Shown in pieces: positions 1 through 12,763 of a stretch of DNA of 64,000 nucleotides (its first letter is position 1; each line of letters starts with the position of its first letter). The DNA lies in NCBI RefSeq assembly GCF_016808095.1, contig NC_068974.1:2666001-2730000 (forward strand), in the 5' to 3' direction. The position numbers and the translations under genes were made by a program. This DNA is from Vigna angularis (Eukaryota > Streptophyta > Magnoliopsida > Fabales > Fabaceae). The notes under the pieces are model-generated. The model was given only the letters and a program-made list of their open reading frames with translations. It was not told where the DNA came from and did no database searches.

Positions 1-3000
1 CTCTGGATCATATGGATTAACAGACAAGGTTTTTGGATCTAGGACTGAAACAACAGCAAGCCGATTCAAAGGCATCTTCAAACCACTAGTTTCAACAATA
101 ATATGATCAAGCATTCCTGTAGAGGCATGCGTGCAATTATCATGTTTGAGTACTATCTATCAAGGGACACAGATGATCTATAAACAATTATGGTTAACGC
201 TAATATACCTGGGGATGCCCTTCCTGTTCGTAGCTTGCTTAGTTCTGCTGATAATGCAGCCATTGCAGCCTCCATCTGTGAGACAGCGTTTGCCTTGATG
301 GTAGGACCAACGTTTGGTGGAACTTCAATTGTACTAACACCCCCTTCATCCCCTAAAATGTACAAACCGCTGATAATTAAAGACAATGCTTAACCACCAA
401 GAAACTGTTATGAACCACAAGAATACAACTTCGCCTTCACTGATGTTATTTCATAAACACCCTGTGGGCACTACATTGACTCACTAAACCAAATAGCTAC
501 AGGAACATCTTTCAAACAAGAAAAAAAAAAGAGCAACCAAATTCTGAAGAGAAAATTCAACAAACGTCATATCCACACCAGCTGGTCAAAAGAAATGGAA
601 ACAATTGTAACATCTCTCCATCAGCACATATTGGCATGGCCACCAATGAAACGAAGTGCAACCACAACAGAATGGACAACCCAGAAGAAGGAAACTACCG
701 AGGCAGAGGTACTCCCTACACCTTGCAACTAAAATTGCCACAGACACAACCAAAAACCAAGGGGAAGTAGTCACGAACACGCTAAAGATAAGTTTGGATC
801 AATGGCAATCACCAAAATCAATTAAAGGTCCAATAAAAGCACTCTGAAATAGAGCTGAACCATCAATGGAGACAACCTCTTTCACTCTTCAAAAGGGGTG
901 TCACTGCCAGTAGCAACCAAACCATTCTTCCAATAGACCCCACAATAGTGAGAAAACCCCAATGTATGAAGAAATTATCCAAAATTAACAGCGACTACAG
1001 CGGAACATAATGTAAAATAAACATTACATGTTCGATGTGATCTTAGTATTAGATCTTCATCAGAGTGTGCATGAGTATAGCTTCCAGGGAGATAAAAACC
1101 ATTGACTAGAGCAAAGATGAAGAGTTTTCTCAACTCCATTTTTTTCAAACTTCAAAGCAATAAAACAGCAGATGCAGAAAAACTTTTCTGTAAATCTTCT
1201 AACATGTTAAACCCAACACCAACACCTTGGTAACAAAACACATAATTTCTTTTGACAATATACTGAGGTTGAGAAAGAGGGAGAGATTGCAACGCTAGAT
1301 GATTCTTGTGTTTTTAATGTGAGGCAAAAATTAAGATCAAACCTTTAGAGAAGAGAATGACTGAAAATGAGCAAAAGGTGTTCACTGCAGTGAAAAAAAA
1401 CATCTTCAAGGCATGTGGCATCACTATTACATCATATTAGAATTCATGGCACAATGTTGAGAAGTGAAAAATGATAGACTGAGATTAAGATGTGTATTGA
1501 TTAATAAAAGGTGATTAGAAAGAACCTTTGTATAAGCAACAAACTAAATATTTTACCAACAAACTCCTGATTCGTGCATCCAATTCATAAAACAAATCTG
1601 GGAAATTTAAGAAACTGTCCCAAATTTCTCTTATTTTTCATTTTCAAGAACTTTCATAGTTTCATTCAGTTTTCAAAAATATTTCTCATCTACAAGCAAC
1701 CTATAATTTATGCGTCATGCTTTTAAACTAAATTCCCATGAAAAACACGAATCAGCACCAACAAAATTCACTAAGAACAGAAAATCAAAATCCAAGGAGT
1801 AGAGTGTTTTTATCATTCAATGGAGCAAATGTAGGTGCAATTCTTTAAGCACATTTGGTGCTATTCTCCAGTCAAAATTAAAACAACTCATTATTCATCA
1901 TTGACATTAGAAGTTCCTAGAATTTAGATTCGAGCTTAATTCAACCTCAAAACTAGCCCATGAGGTGAGAATAAACCCCACTTATATACCCGAATTTAGA
2001 CATATCACTAAGATCTCTAACACACCCTCCATGTTGGTAACTAATAATTTCAAACATGAAGTTTGTGGAACAAACGTGTGCAAGTGGTCTGGCAATGGAT
2101 GGTCTAACAACAAGCAGGATAGACTTTGATATAACATTAGGATTTGAATTTAGGTCTACTTCCGCACCAAAGGTGAACTTGCCATTACATATCATTAGTC
2201 AATGTGAGATATCCAATAAATGTTGACATTAATAGATAATCGAAGGCTAATATACTTTTACTCTTTTATCTTACTTTTAAGGTTCATTTTGTCCCTTTAT
2301 CTCTAAAAAAACTTATTTCGCTCATTTATCTTAAAAATTTGGATGACTTTGGACCTTCTGAAATGGTAGTCCTTTTGGATTTTTGCACATGATTTTGAAC
2401 CCTTTTTTTATTGATTCGATATATAAAAATCACTAGATTCCCACACATGAAAACAATAAAACACAACTGGTGTTCAAACCAAATAATAGCTATAACAAGG
2501 TGAAAAATTGAGTCTAACGAGCATCCGGAAAATTAAAGGAATAAGATCATTTTCTGATTATTTGTAAATCTCAATTGTCACACAAACTTTACATTGTTTA
2601 TTATCCTTTCTGGTTCAAACATCAATTGGATTTCATAGTTTTCATACAAGTGAATTTTAATGAGACAAGTTTATAAGTTAGAGTAGTAAAAAAATTGTTT
2701 AACAATTGAAGTCAATTACTATTTCGGAAGGTTCAAATTATTCCTAAATTAAAATATAAAGGACCACAATAAATCTTAAAAATAAGATAAATAACCAAAA
2801 ATATAATTTAATCATTATTTATTATAAGACTTTTTAAAGTAAATCATCATTATAAGAACTAGCTAAAACCCAAATTTTAGATGAAAAACAACACTAAAAT
2901 CACCTACCAAACTGCCTCTACAAGTCCAAATTCAACACCCTTCCTTCCACTAAATCATCAAACTCAAAACTAAAAACAAAAGGGTATAAGAAAAAACATT

Positions 3001-3215
3001 ACTTTTCCTTAGAGAAGCAAAGACGTACTTGACTTTCGCCCTTTGGCGTAGGCTCTGCGACTTTCCGCAAAAAAATTAGGCTCGGCCGGAATGGTGAACA
3101 CTCTGCTGCTATCACACATTTGAATGCTAGACACGTCACGAGCACAAACAACACGGGAGGCTCGGACCCACAACATGTTTCGGTACGAGAATGCGCGTCT
3201 AACGTAACCAGACAT
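1..3215 (-). CDS. Ribosome recycling factor, organellar (probably mitochondrial), 5' three exons, partial
   Basis: Ribosome recycling factor splits post-termination ribosomes together with EF-G. Exon 1 is 3215-3029, exon 2 is 352-209 and exon 3 runs from 116 off the window at base 1; phases join as R63 across exon 1/2 and a glycine across exon 2/3. Donors GTACGT (3028) and GTATAT (208) and acceptors TTTTAG and CTACAG fit. Exon 1 encodes an Arg/Ser-rich presequence ending in AYAKGRKS; exons 2-3 give family hallmarks ELSKLRTGRASPG, then MLDHIIVE and PLNRLAVVSVLDPKTL, matching the RRF head-to-hinge core. The first ATG is 3215; the codon 12 bases upstream in frame is GTG. The missing part is the C-terminal helical half. 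The non-acidic, Arg-rich leader and the KGRKS join suggest the mitochondrial rather than the plastid paralogue, which is an inference. Intron 1 is about 2.7 kb and holds repeat sequence. Confidence 0.93.
2243..2825. repeat. Degraded inverted-repeat (MITE-like) element in RRF intron 1
   Basis: The left arm at about 2245-2375 and the reverse complement of about 2690-2825 match imperfectly. Both share a run with TTTATCTTA, then TTTTAAG, then the block around GACCTTCTGAAATGGTAGT, or GAACCTTCCGAAATAGTAAT on the other arm. No coding capacity and no clean TSD were found, so the class is not assigned. Confidence 0.45.
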
Positions 3216-3445
3216 CGCCGTGTTCACGAACGCTTCTTTGATTCTTGTTAAATTCAGTGTCTGCCAATAATTGATAACGAATGTAACGCTACACAGGAAT
3301 CAATTTCTTACAAATATTGTGAAATTAAATTATGGAAAGTGGATATCTGTGTGAAGAGAGAGAGAAAATCGCTAACGTTGATGATCTGATTCCAATGATC
3401 GAAACGATGACTTGTCTCTGTAGCTTCTGCGTTTCGGGATTGGTT

Positions 3446-3538
3446 TTAGGGTTTATGGGATTTTAGGGATTATGGGGTTTTGCAGAGCGGTATTGAAATG
3501 GGCTAGCCGGCCGGCCGGCTGGCCATTGCGTCGGCCCA
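3446..3538 (-). promoter_or_regulatory. Telo-box and two Site II motifs upstream of the RRF gene
   Basis: On the minus strand an AAACCCTAA telo-box lies at 3454-3446. Site II cores (TGGGCC/TGGGCT) lie at 3538-3533 (minus) and 3499-3504 (plus). Telo-box plus Site II is a known arrangement in plant promoters of ribosomal, translation and mitochondrial genes bound by TCP-type factors. The position, 230-320 bases upstream of the ATG, fits. A GC-only run of GCCGGC-type repeats lies between them at about 3505-3524. Whether the leader between here and 3215 contains an intron cannot be decided. Confidence 0.6.
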
Positions 3539-3539
3539 A

Positions 3540-4249
3540 AATCTATAAGGATTTCTTTCTGTAACCCTTATTTTTCTTATGCACCCTCATAAATATTAAA
3601 ATTCCCCTCTTATCCTTAAAAATCGACTTCAATATTGTGTATAATATATATAGATTATATTTTTTCATGAAGAAAACTTTTATGCATTGTAGAATCTGAA
3701 AGTTTGTTTTACTTTTCGGATTGTGTAAAAAAGTGTTTTTAATGTAAAGAATCATTTCCAAATTGTAAAGTTTGATAGTCTTTTTCGAATTACATAATAC
3801 AAAACATAAAATCATCTACAACGCAACACATAGATAAAGATTACAGCTACAAAAAAAGATGTTGTGATGACAAGAGGACAACAACAATAAAAGATGTTAG
3901 CGACAAAATATAACGATAGCAAAGGCAGGCAGCAGTTTGATGTTTTAACACCCGTATGGTGCACAAGAAAACTATGAAGGGTTAAAAAAAATTTCTGGTC
4001 CCTTAATTTAAATCATAGCAATAATTAATAAAATAAAAATACTATTTGATTACATGAAGAAAATTACAAACTTCAAAAAATCCAAAGCAAATGATGGAAT
4101 ATGTAATAACTTAGAAAATGGAATATTAGGGTTGATAAGTGTTTTAAAATAATAAAATCGAGCATTTTAGTGTTAAAATAATTCAAAAATATAATATAAA
4201 TTCATAAACACGTCTCATCATCTAAAACATTCGTCATCTACCTAAAACT
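3540..4249. other. AT-rich intergenic DNA, no feature seen
   Basis: AT-rich unique-looking sequence upstream of the RRF promoter. Open frames here are short and biased to Lys, Ile and Asn, as expected by chance in AT-rich DNA. Confidence 0.5.
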
Positions 4250-5960
4250 CATTCTCTAAGTTCTCTCTCCATTCTCTCTAAGATTTCTAACTTCTGAGAC
4301 ATTTGTTCGAAGATCAAGAGATGCCTAGGAGATCACGACAATGAGTCCTCCATTCTCTACCGACCAGTCTTCCATATAGAATAAGCCAATTTTTACTCTT
4401 TTTCTTTAGTTTTCAATTTAAGACACATGCAAAAGGGGATTTCTCGCATGTGTCATTCAACCTTTCTTGTTAGTTCTTTGTCAATCAGTAGTCCTAACGG
4501 CATACCCTGATCATCATTTTGTTGTTTGTAGACACAGTTAGTATTCTTTGATATATGAGAATTGTTTGGGATTCTTTAGGATCGTTTGGTCTTTTAACAG
4601 GTCAGGGAAGCTAATATTTGCTTTAATTTCATATTAAGAAGTATGTAATCATGTTTGATACAGTTTGATATGTATACTTGGTGGAATCTATTGCAATTTG
4701 TATGAATTTTGTATCTTGATGAGTGAATGTTTGCCTATTGATGAATATTATGGTGTATGCTTATAAAATAATGCTTGCTTGGACATGTGATGTTGATGTT
4801 TTGGAGTTTTATGAAGTATACATTTGTTGTGGAGTTGAAAGTAGTAAAAAGGGAGTGTTATTGGGTTTGTTTTGGTCTAAATTGGGGTTTTGGTAGGTGC
4901 ATTTTTATAAGAGTGATTTTGGAACGAAAATTGAGGTTAGTGAGTTGGTTTTAGATCATTTTAAACTTGTCTAGAACTTCAAATAACAATAATATAATCT
5001 TAAATTCGGAAGTAACAAATAGGTAGAGCTATAGGTTAATTTTTATCTAAAAATGAGCTTTTGATATGTGAGATTTTGAGATAGGGGTTGAATGGAAAAA
5101 CCTGCAGCATAAGGTCTATTTCTAGGTTATTTAAAACTTGTTTGGACTCTTAATTCAAGAAATAAGTTTGGTAATGTGTAAAAATATGATATCTTAGTTT
5201 TTGGTATGTTGGTATGGGTTAGTGCAATTAAGTTATGGCCAAAAGATCAAAATGGTATCTTCTTTTGAGTATAAACATGTTTTGGAATCAATTTTAGGGT
5301 CAGGGATGCTAATTTGTATCATTTGGATGAGTCTTAGGTGCAACCAAATTAGAAACATCATGTTAAATGTCAAAACTAATAAGGATAATCTATTGTCTTA
5401 CTTAATAATCAATTATCTCAATTAGAATGTTGTTTTTTCTTCAAAACTTTCTAGAATAATCGATTATCAGGTATGATAATCAATTAATTCCATAACTCTC
5501 ATGGGAAGATTCCATGGTGGTGCCCTATAGTGTAGGTGTTGATGTAGGGAACTCAATCTTAGGGGTTATCCTGACACTCTAATAATCGTTCCATCTCAAA
5601 TAGAGAAGGGAATTACGTGGTGATGAGTAGTAGGAAGTCCTAGTCTATGATATGGTGTTCTTTGTCTATAGGTGGTTGAGAGACTAACTTTGTGTGGTAG
5701 CTTCAGAGGGGGAGGGGAACAACTGTTCCATCACCACAAGTGCATCATCTGTCATAGCTCAACATCAATATATTATATCTGGATTTGTCAAGTCTAGATA
5801 CATGTTTAGGTTCTTGTTTGATTTTAAAGTAAATATGTTCTATGTTGAATTATAATTGTTTGATTTGATTAGTTTACAATATCAGTTTATCCTTACTATT
5901 TTCGTTTGTTTGTGTATTTGTTTTTTTTTTTGCAATGATCACCTAAATAGTGTGAGCTTA
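4250..5960 (+). repeat. Old degraded LTR-like repeat, related to the inverted copy at 58.3-59.3 kb
   Basis: Starts with a CT-rich leader-like tract (4255-4300) and ends near a GCAATGATCA block (5933). Its middle (about 4820-5500) aligns over more than 600 bases, with many substitutions, to the reverse complement of about 58320-58950. Both contain ATAAACATGTTTTGGAATCA or its near match and AATCGATTAT palindromes. The block at 5556-5760 (GGTTATCCTGACACTCTAAT) also resembles blocks inside the solo LTRs at 40.09, 45.94 and 51.09 kb. No boundaries with a TSD were found. Confidence 0.55.
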
Positions 5961-6468
5961 AGGGGAAGTCCTTTTAGTTAATTCAATGTGGGGTGCGAGT
6001 GAAGCAATGACATAATTAGATTTTGGTTCGCCAAGTATAAGTCTTCAACTTTAGAAATCTAAAGATTCTTGTCGGTTATCATAATTGTAACACTGATTTT
6101 AGTAGTTTTATACTAGTAAAATGGTATGTTAGAGAATTTATCATAGAATGCATTGTCAGTATTGTCCAAAAACATTATTTTCAGTCAACAAAATTAAAAT
6201 AAAAAGTTTTCTTTAAGAATTTTGTTAATATATTAATCTAAATAGAATTACACTTTTAAGAATTTTTTTTAATTTTAATATAATATAATATAATTGTTAT
6301 AGTTATTAAGTCATTGTGCTTGTGTATTAAACATAAAAAAAATACGTCAGATAAATTAAATCTCCAAGGTGATTAATATGAAATAGTTGTTCCCTTAAAT
6401 ATAATTAATTAATCGTAATGGTTGTTAAGAAAGATCTTAGTTATATGAAAACTTCTACCTTAAATTTT
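5961..6468. other. AT-rich intergenic DNA, no feature seen
   Basis: No coding signal, structured RNA or recognisable repeat terminus was seen. It contains A/T homopolymer runs only. Confidence 0.5.
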
Positions 6469-7175
6469 AGGGTTAATCATATAGTCTTTTATTTTAGGTG
6501 ACTTTTTTTAAAATACGTTTCTTACTCTCTTTTTTTTCAATTGGGTCTCTGTTTTTAAAAAAATTAAAGTAATTAGATCATTGTCATTAGTTTTTACTAA
6601 CACTGTTAGTTCGTGATTTAAAAAAAATATATTTTTTATTTTTATTTTTTAAAATTTTAAAAATTGTCACATGTCAAATTGACTTGTCACATGACAATAA
6701 CAGTATGGCGTGATACAAACAATGTAACATGTCACTTTCAGGCTACATATCACTGTATTAGTCTCAATTTAGTCATCTATTTTTATTTTGTTCCAATTTG
6801 GTTCCTGTATTTTTATTTTATCTCAATTTAGTGCTAATTTTTTAAAAATTAAACAATTTTGTCCCTCTCCAAATTTAAATAAAATTTAATTTATATATAA
6901 ATATTTTGATTAAAATTAATATTTTTATTACATGACCAAATGGAGATGGATGCAATGACACGTGGTCTAACAATGACACGTTAGTGTCACGTTACACTCT
7001 TATTACCACATGACACAATTGTGATTTGAGATGTGATAATTTTTTCTTTTTTAAAAAAAAATGAAAAGTAATAATTAAAAATATTTAAAATATATAAAAA
7101 TCACGAACAGTGACATTTTTTAACAATGTTAATACAGTAAAAAAAATAGAGTCACAAAAAATAAGGATGATTAAA
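6469..7175. repeat. Degraded inverted-repeat (MITE-like) element
   Basis: The left end GGTTAATCATATAGTC and the reverse complement of the right end (GGTTTAATCATCC) are similar. The similarity continues through a TAACACTGTTAGTTCGTGATT block that matches, inverted, the block around 7095-7130. The interior holds repeated 'TTTTATTTT..CAATTTGGT' phrases. No clean TSD was found and the class is uncertain. Confidence 0.42.
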
Positions 7176-7990
7176 CCAATAATATTTGAAAGTATTAAAG
7201 ATTATATAAAAGAAAATCTAAACTTTTTTGTGTTTAGTTTCAACCGTGCTTAAAAAAGTCAGTTTTAGTCGTGGCCGCCAAGTTGTTTGTTACATTGAAT
7301 GGAAACCTCAAAATCCAAAAGCCAATTAAAGGTTGCAGTTGTCTTGTGGGGTCACAGGATACATATGTGGCTCAACAATTTAACGTGAGTCTTCACCTAA
7401 ACCTAATGTTGTTATATTAATGTGTTTTTTATTACTTTTTCTTTCATCTTATTATTGTCTTCTCCGTCAAACTTCCCTTTATGTTTTCAAATCCGATTAC
7501 TTTCCAAGTCATGCCTTTGACTAACACTACCCTCTTCAAGACAGAGAAAAGTGATATGTCGTATTTTTCTTTTACAAAATATATTACTATATGTGAAAAT
7601 TAGACAGTAAATAAACATATTTATCATCGAAACTATAAAAAGTTAAATTAAATATATATTTAATTTTTAATATTTAAGGTGAAATTGAAATCTTATAATA
7701 GTTTTGTCTCCTAATTTTGAAACTAAACAAATATAATCTTTCTAATCAAATTTAGTTAAATTTTTTGGACAGTATTTTAAATTCACGATTGAATTATTTT
7801 AATGTTGGATAAATTTTAACTTAAATATTAATTTAAAATGTTATTTAACAAAATAGAATATGAATTAATTAAAAAAAATTACATTAATTTTTTTGTAAAA
7901 TTTAAATATCAAAATTTCAAATAAAAATAAAAATTCAATTTCACGTATAAAATTTACAAACATGTAAATTTTATACTTCTTATTACGCAA

Positions 7991-7994
<4 letters not shown>
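7176..7994. other. AT-rich intergenic DNA leading into a TA microsatellite
   Basis: No gene or bounded repeat was recognised. A short less AT-rich patch at 7240-7400 lacks an open frame worth calling. Confidence 0.45.

Positions 7995-8068
<74 letters not shown>
7995..8068. repeat. (TA)n microsatellite, left half; right half at 8687-8751
   Basis: Perfect TA dinucleotide run of about 74 bases, continued after the inserted LTR by about 65 bases at 8687-8751. The two halves read as one TA tract split by the LTR insertion. Confidence 0.95.
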
Positions 8069-8072
<4 letters not shown>

Positions 8073-8682
8073 ACTACCATGGACGGACAACCGCCCGGAA
8101 TACCCAGCATGCTTGGACAACCGATCGGAATACATTCTCAACAGTTCGCCGATCGGTCCCGACAGCTTCCGATCGGTCTCGACAGCTTCCGATCGGTCTC
8201 GACAGCTTCCGCGGTCGGTCTCGACATAGCCTTCGCGGTCGGTCTTCTGCGGTCGGTCTTCTGCGGTCGGTCTTCTTCGGTCGGTCTTCTACGGTCGGTC
8301 TTGACAGTTAATGCACAATGAATGTGTAATTAGCAAATAATTGAAGGAGACAGTGGAGGGACCCTCCACCTTTATTTCTCCAGCTATTACGGGAAATCCC
8401 GTCTTTACTTTCATCTTTCAGAAATGATTGGGGAATATTCCTTAAACTAGTATAAATAAGGGGTAAACGGAGAAGGTAAAGTAATCTTTTTCTGATATAA
8501 TGATACACTGCTGAAAAACCATTCTGACTTGAGCGTCGGAGTTTTTATTGCAGGTCCCCCCATTTCACTGATATCGGCAACAGGAGGAGGAGCACAGAGG
8601 CGAAGGAAGGAGCTCAGAACGCAGGAGAAGGAGTGTTTCAGGACGGAGGCGGCTGGAAACTTCCCCGGTCCAATTCCGCAGA

Positions 8683-8686
<4 letters not shown>
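8069..8686 (+). mobile_element. Solo LTR (Ty3-type U5 motif) inserted in the TA microsatellite
   Basis: Begins TGTTACTACC and ends GCAGAAACA, 618 bp, flanked by ATATA on both sides; the TSD is not informative in a TA tract. GC content rises sharply and contains a stuttering GATCGGTCTCGACAGCTTCC repeat at 8145-8320. A TATA-like ATAAATAAGG lies at about 8452. The stretch CTTGAGCGTCGGAGT followed by TTGCAGGTCCCCC (8528-8560) is a U5 motif shared with the LTRs at 17.8, 47.4, 48.3 and 52.1 kb. There is no internal region, so it is a solo LTR. Confidence 0.8.
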
Positions 8687-8751
<65 letters not shown>

Positions 8752-8752
<1 letters not shown>

Positions 8753-9229
8753 TTCTTAGAATCACCAATCTCTTCACCTATTGCAACACATACCCTTCTA
8801 GCAAAAATATATAGTTTTTCTTTTTTAATATGAGGTGGGATAATATGATGAGATTGAACCATTAAATCATCACAAAATTTTAAACATCGTTTATATAGTG
8901 AATTAGGGTCAACTCCTTCATGACATAAAAAATGCACAATTCTTCCCATCATTGATTTTTTTTTTCCAATTCCTAAATCCCACTTCAGCAAAAGAATTTC
9001 TTACGTGTGATCACCATGATTATTATAGTCAAATTGCAGAAAAATACTATAAGGGAGTAAAATAGTGTTTTTAGATAACATTCGCATGTGATGCTTGACA
9101 ACTTTGGTGATGGTTGGACGATTTATACAAGTTGTTAGACGTTTGATTTATAACACAATATTTAAATCAAAGCGTTCAAAGCTTAAGGTTTTCTAGGCAC
9201 TTAGCAAATCTACTTCACTGTTCAAAACA
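8752..9229. other. Intergenic DNA, no clear feature
   Basis: The segment 8752-9000 has a low-complexity open frame on the minus strand only because it runs into the TA tract. Nothing was recognised. Confidence 0.4.
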
Positions 9230-12200
9230 GATAGCTCTTGAAGATAATGGTGTTTGACAGCATGAGCATTTGACAATGGTTGACTCGTGTGAGCAACTGT
9301 AGCATTTATAAGTAAGACGTTTGTAAAGCTAAGACAATATTCACAATCTTGTTTTATACTGGTTCACTCAATTGAGTTATGTACAATTTTCGTCTAAAAA
9401 CCTTTTACAAGGTTTCACTATATTTTCAATAAGGTTACACTTGAGTATTGACATCATTATTGGTTTTCACTAGACGATCCTAGTATCGACCTGATACACT
9501 GCCTAAAACTAAGTTTCACTCATTCCTGGTTGTGTAGTATTCTTCACCACTCATGGTATTCCTAATTAATCTTAGTAACACCTATTATGTTGACTAGCTG
9601 AGTATTAGCATCACTTATGGTTTCCCTAGTCAATCCTAGTAACACTTGTTACACTGACTAGAACCAAGTATCATCCACTCCTGGTTGTGCAGTATTCTTC
9701 ACCACTCCTGGTATTCTTAGACAATCTTGGTACCTTCTTGATACGCTTCTAGTTGAGTTGCACTCACTCATGGTTTCCACAAGATAATCCTTGTATTTAC
9801 CCGATACATTGCCTAACTATCATTTAATTCCAACAAGTTAAACAATAAGTGTTTGTATTATCTTCAGAATGTGTAATCAATTTAATTGCTTACAAGTTCT
9901 AGATGATAACTCTCGCAAAGAGGATGTGTTTACAATACAACTCAATCTAGTAACCTTGTAGGTTTTTCACTATTCTTACAAATGTAAGCTTATGACTCTA
10001 TATAGCTCGGAGTGTATTAACAAGAATTTTTGTTCTTACACGAGGATAATTTTTACTTTATGTTCCTTGTGTGCCTATCCTTTTAATCTTCTCATGCAAT
10101 GATCTTCTACTTATAGGCTTCTTAAGAATTTATCGGTTAGACGATGCTTGTCTTGATCTTCAAAATTTCGTAGTCTTTTTCATAGGTGGCAGCCATAGGT
10201 TGAAGTTAATTTGTCAGAGCAGTCATGATATTTTAGTACTTTATCAAAAGTTGGTTGTATGAACTTTTCAGGATGGTGAGAACATTTCGTGAATGTCTTC
10301 TTTGTCTCTAACGTCCACTTCTGACTTGTATATGATATAGTAGGTGGATATTTGACATAAGCAACTATAAAGGGTAGAGTAGATATGCATGCAGGAAAAT
10401 ATGTCCTTTTTTATTACTTTTGTTGTTTTGAGACGTTGTGCATTTAATGCTCTTTAATGCATGTCCAGAACAACTAAGTGTTTTTCAAAATTTTCTATCG
10501 TTCAAAAAAGATTTGATTGTTTAAGCATTTCTAAAAGAATACCAAGCAATTAATAAAGGTTTCATTGTTGCATGAAAATATCATTTTGTAACAATGTATC
10601 ATTTAGGCTATACAAAGTGTTTACTAATCAACACTTTGTTTAGTGATTTCTATATGATTCAAGAGGGCGTTTAGAACAATGTTGCTCAACACATTTATTT
10701 TTGGAGCGTTGTTTATAGCTTTTAGCGCGTATACCAAAAACAACACTTTGGAAGATATAATGAGATCTTGTTTTAGCATTGTTTAGCAAGATACAACACT
10801 AGTGCGTTTAGCAAAACTCTCATATGACATATTGACGCGTTTATTGAAATATCATTTGATTAGTGCGTTTATTAAGATATCAATGTGTTTGCTAAGGCTT
10901 TTCTTTAAGCATTCACATCTCACAATGTTTTTTCATAAGACTCTTCTCTTTCAACGATACTATTTTTCACAAAGATAATACTTTGTCAAATGTCTATTTT
11001 GCTTATCGTTGTTCGTTAAACCTCAAAACAAAACATATGACAATACTAGTCTTCCTCTGTTCTTATAACACTGATTAATTGTGTGATAACAACGTTTTGT
11101 ATTAAATCTCTTCTTAGGAATGAAGTGTTGTCCTTTAGACTTAAAGTTATATTCTTTCATTTTTTGCATATGTTCTTTAGGTGATGTTGTAACACTTGTT
11201 TTATTTGACAGATTTTTGCGCCTCTTGCATAGTGAGATTCACTTAAACACTTTTACACCTATCACTTTGTGAGTGTGTATGTATCTTTTAAGCATAGTGT
11301 CTTGACAAACCTATGTAGGTTTTTCTTATTGATCAGATGTTTTTGCTCGGGGATATCTTAAGTCTTTTTAGCTTATCTCTTTCGCTTTTTAATATTTATG
11401 TGCTTTGTGTGGCCCAGTATAAATCCTTTAATTCTCACTCTGATTTGGCTTTGCTCTTAGATGATCCTATTTCCTTATGACTACTTCATAATGTTAGAGT
11501 GGCGCAACGGAATGGTTAACACATTCAACAAACCAAGAGGGGAGTGAATTGGTTTCTTATCGCAAATCGTTCTTTTAATAAATTTTCTCGTAAATAAAAA
11601 TTCCTTTAAACAAATTTAAAGAGTAAGGAAGAGAGAAAATTGCACAGATAATTTTTATCCTGGTTCGGATCACAAAGATCCTACATCCAGTTGTTAATCT
11701 CAACTAACAATTAACGCTTCTCTAGCACAAACCAACAAATTGTTGCAATCACAAAGAAAATAAACAAGTTGAAGGTTAGAACACCTCTTTTATTATCCCA
11801 AGAGATGAAAGTCACTTCCCCTGTAACCCACAAGGGATGAACACCTCCTCTGAATCTTCACAAAGGATGAACACCTCCTTCGAATGCTCCACGAAGGATG
11901 ATAGGCTTTTAACTCAGCAACAACAACAATACTCAATCATACTCCCTGTGAAATTTTTTGCTTTATGCCAACAGCAACAACACTCAATCACACTCCCTGT
12001 GAAAGTTCTCACTCTATGCCAACATACCAAGTTCCCAAAGCCACAACACAAGGGTTTAGCAAACCCTAGAACACTTATCACCACAACCTGCAGATAATAT
12101 TTTCGAAAATACACCTTTTTGTATGTTTCGTATTTTGGAATGAGAATGTTAATCTAATTTATAGAGATCTCACTCAAGGATACTCCAAAAATTCATTGTC

Positions 12201-12763
12201 AACTAATTAACGTGTGATAATCAATTATCTAATTATGGTAATTGATTATGCATTTAATGAATACACAACAATAAAAAAAACTTGCTTAAAAATTCTCATA
12301 ATTGCTCGTGATAATGAATTATAGCAAGTCATAATTGATTATTGATAATCGATTATTATAAGTTGATAATTAATTATCTTGAATATAAAATGGGGTTTTC
12401 TGATTCAAAATAAATTTTAACGCAACTTAAGACAAACAATACATAGAATCAAAAATAAACCACATCCTATACATAAATCTACTAAATTAAAAAAGCTTTA
12501 ACATAAAACGAAGTTTTCATGAAGATATTCCTGCAATAAGTACACTTGAGACTTGACTTTAAGACATCATCAAAATTTCTGCTTTTCAGCTTTATGCTAA
12601 CACAATGAAATTTTGTTCTTTTGCGAGATATATCTATGTTCTTTCCATTTTGTTAGACATCTGATTACCTATGATTATTTCATTTAATGTTGTTTATTAA
12701 ATTTTAAAACATGAGATACTTTTAAATGATCTAGTATCTTTTCTATACGATTTTGTCTTAACA
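9230..12763 (-). mobile_element. Degraded copia-type LTR-like repeat, copy A, split by another LTR
   Basis: Non-coding repeat homologous to copy B at 28.6-31.6 kb. Shared phrases include TGGTTCACTC, CAAGATTACAATTGAGTATT-like text, TCTCTAACGTCCACTT, and the right end GATTTTGTCTTAACA. Read on the minus strand the right end starts TGTTAAGACAAAATCG, which looks like a copia LTR start, hence the strand. The repeat is interrupted at 11492-12602 and resumes to 12763. The left boundary is approximate and no TSD was found. Confidence 0.55.
11492..12602 (-). mobile_element. Ty1-copia-type solo LTR nested in copy A
   Basis: Ends are TGTTAG...CTAACA, 1111 bp. Near the left end CCAAGAGGGGAGTGAATTGG is the reverse complement of the CACCCCCCTCTTGG motif that sits near the 3' end of plant copia LTRs, so the element is on the minus strand. 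Its minus-strand start has a TTTTGATGATGTCTTAAAG phrase typical of copia LTRs. Flanks are CATAA and CAATG, so the TSD is absent or decayed. Internally it has a short duplication ('GGATGAACACCTCCT', 11837 and 11867; 'CAACAACAA..ACTCAATCA', 11920 and 11970). Confidence 0.7.

Noticed and set aside
656..847. Short plus-strand frame within the RRF locus
   Set aside because: It lies in intron 1 of the minus-strand gene and shows no domain or coding bias.
8529..8991. Open frames reading as alternating Tyr/Ile on both strands
   Set aside because: They are the translation of the TA microsatellite plus LTR sequence and have no protein-like content.
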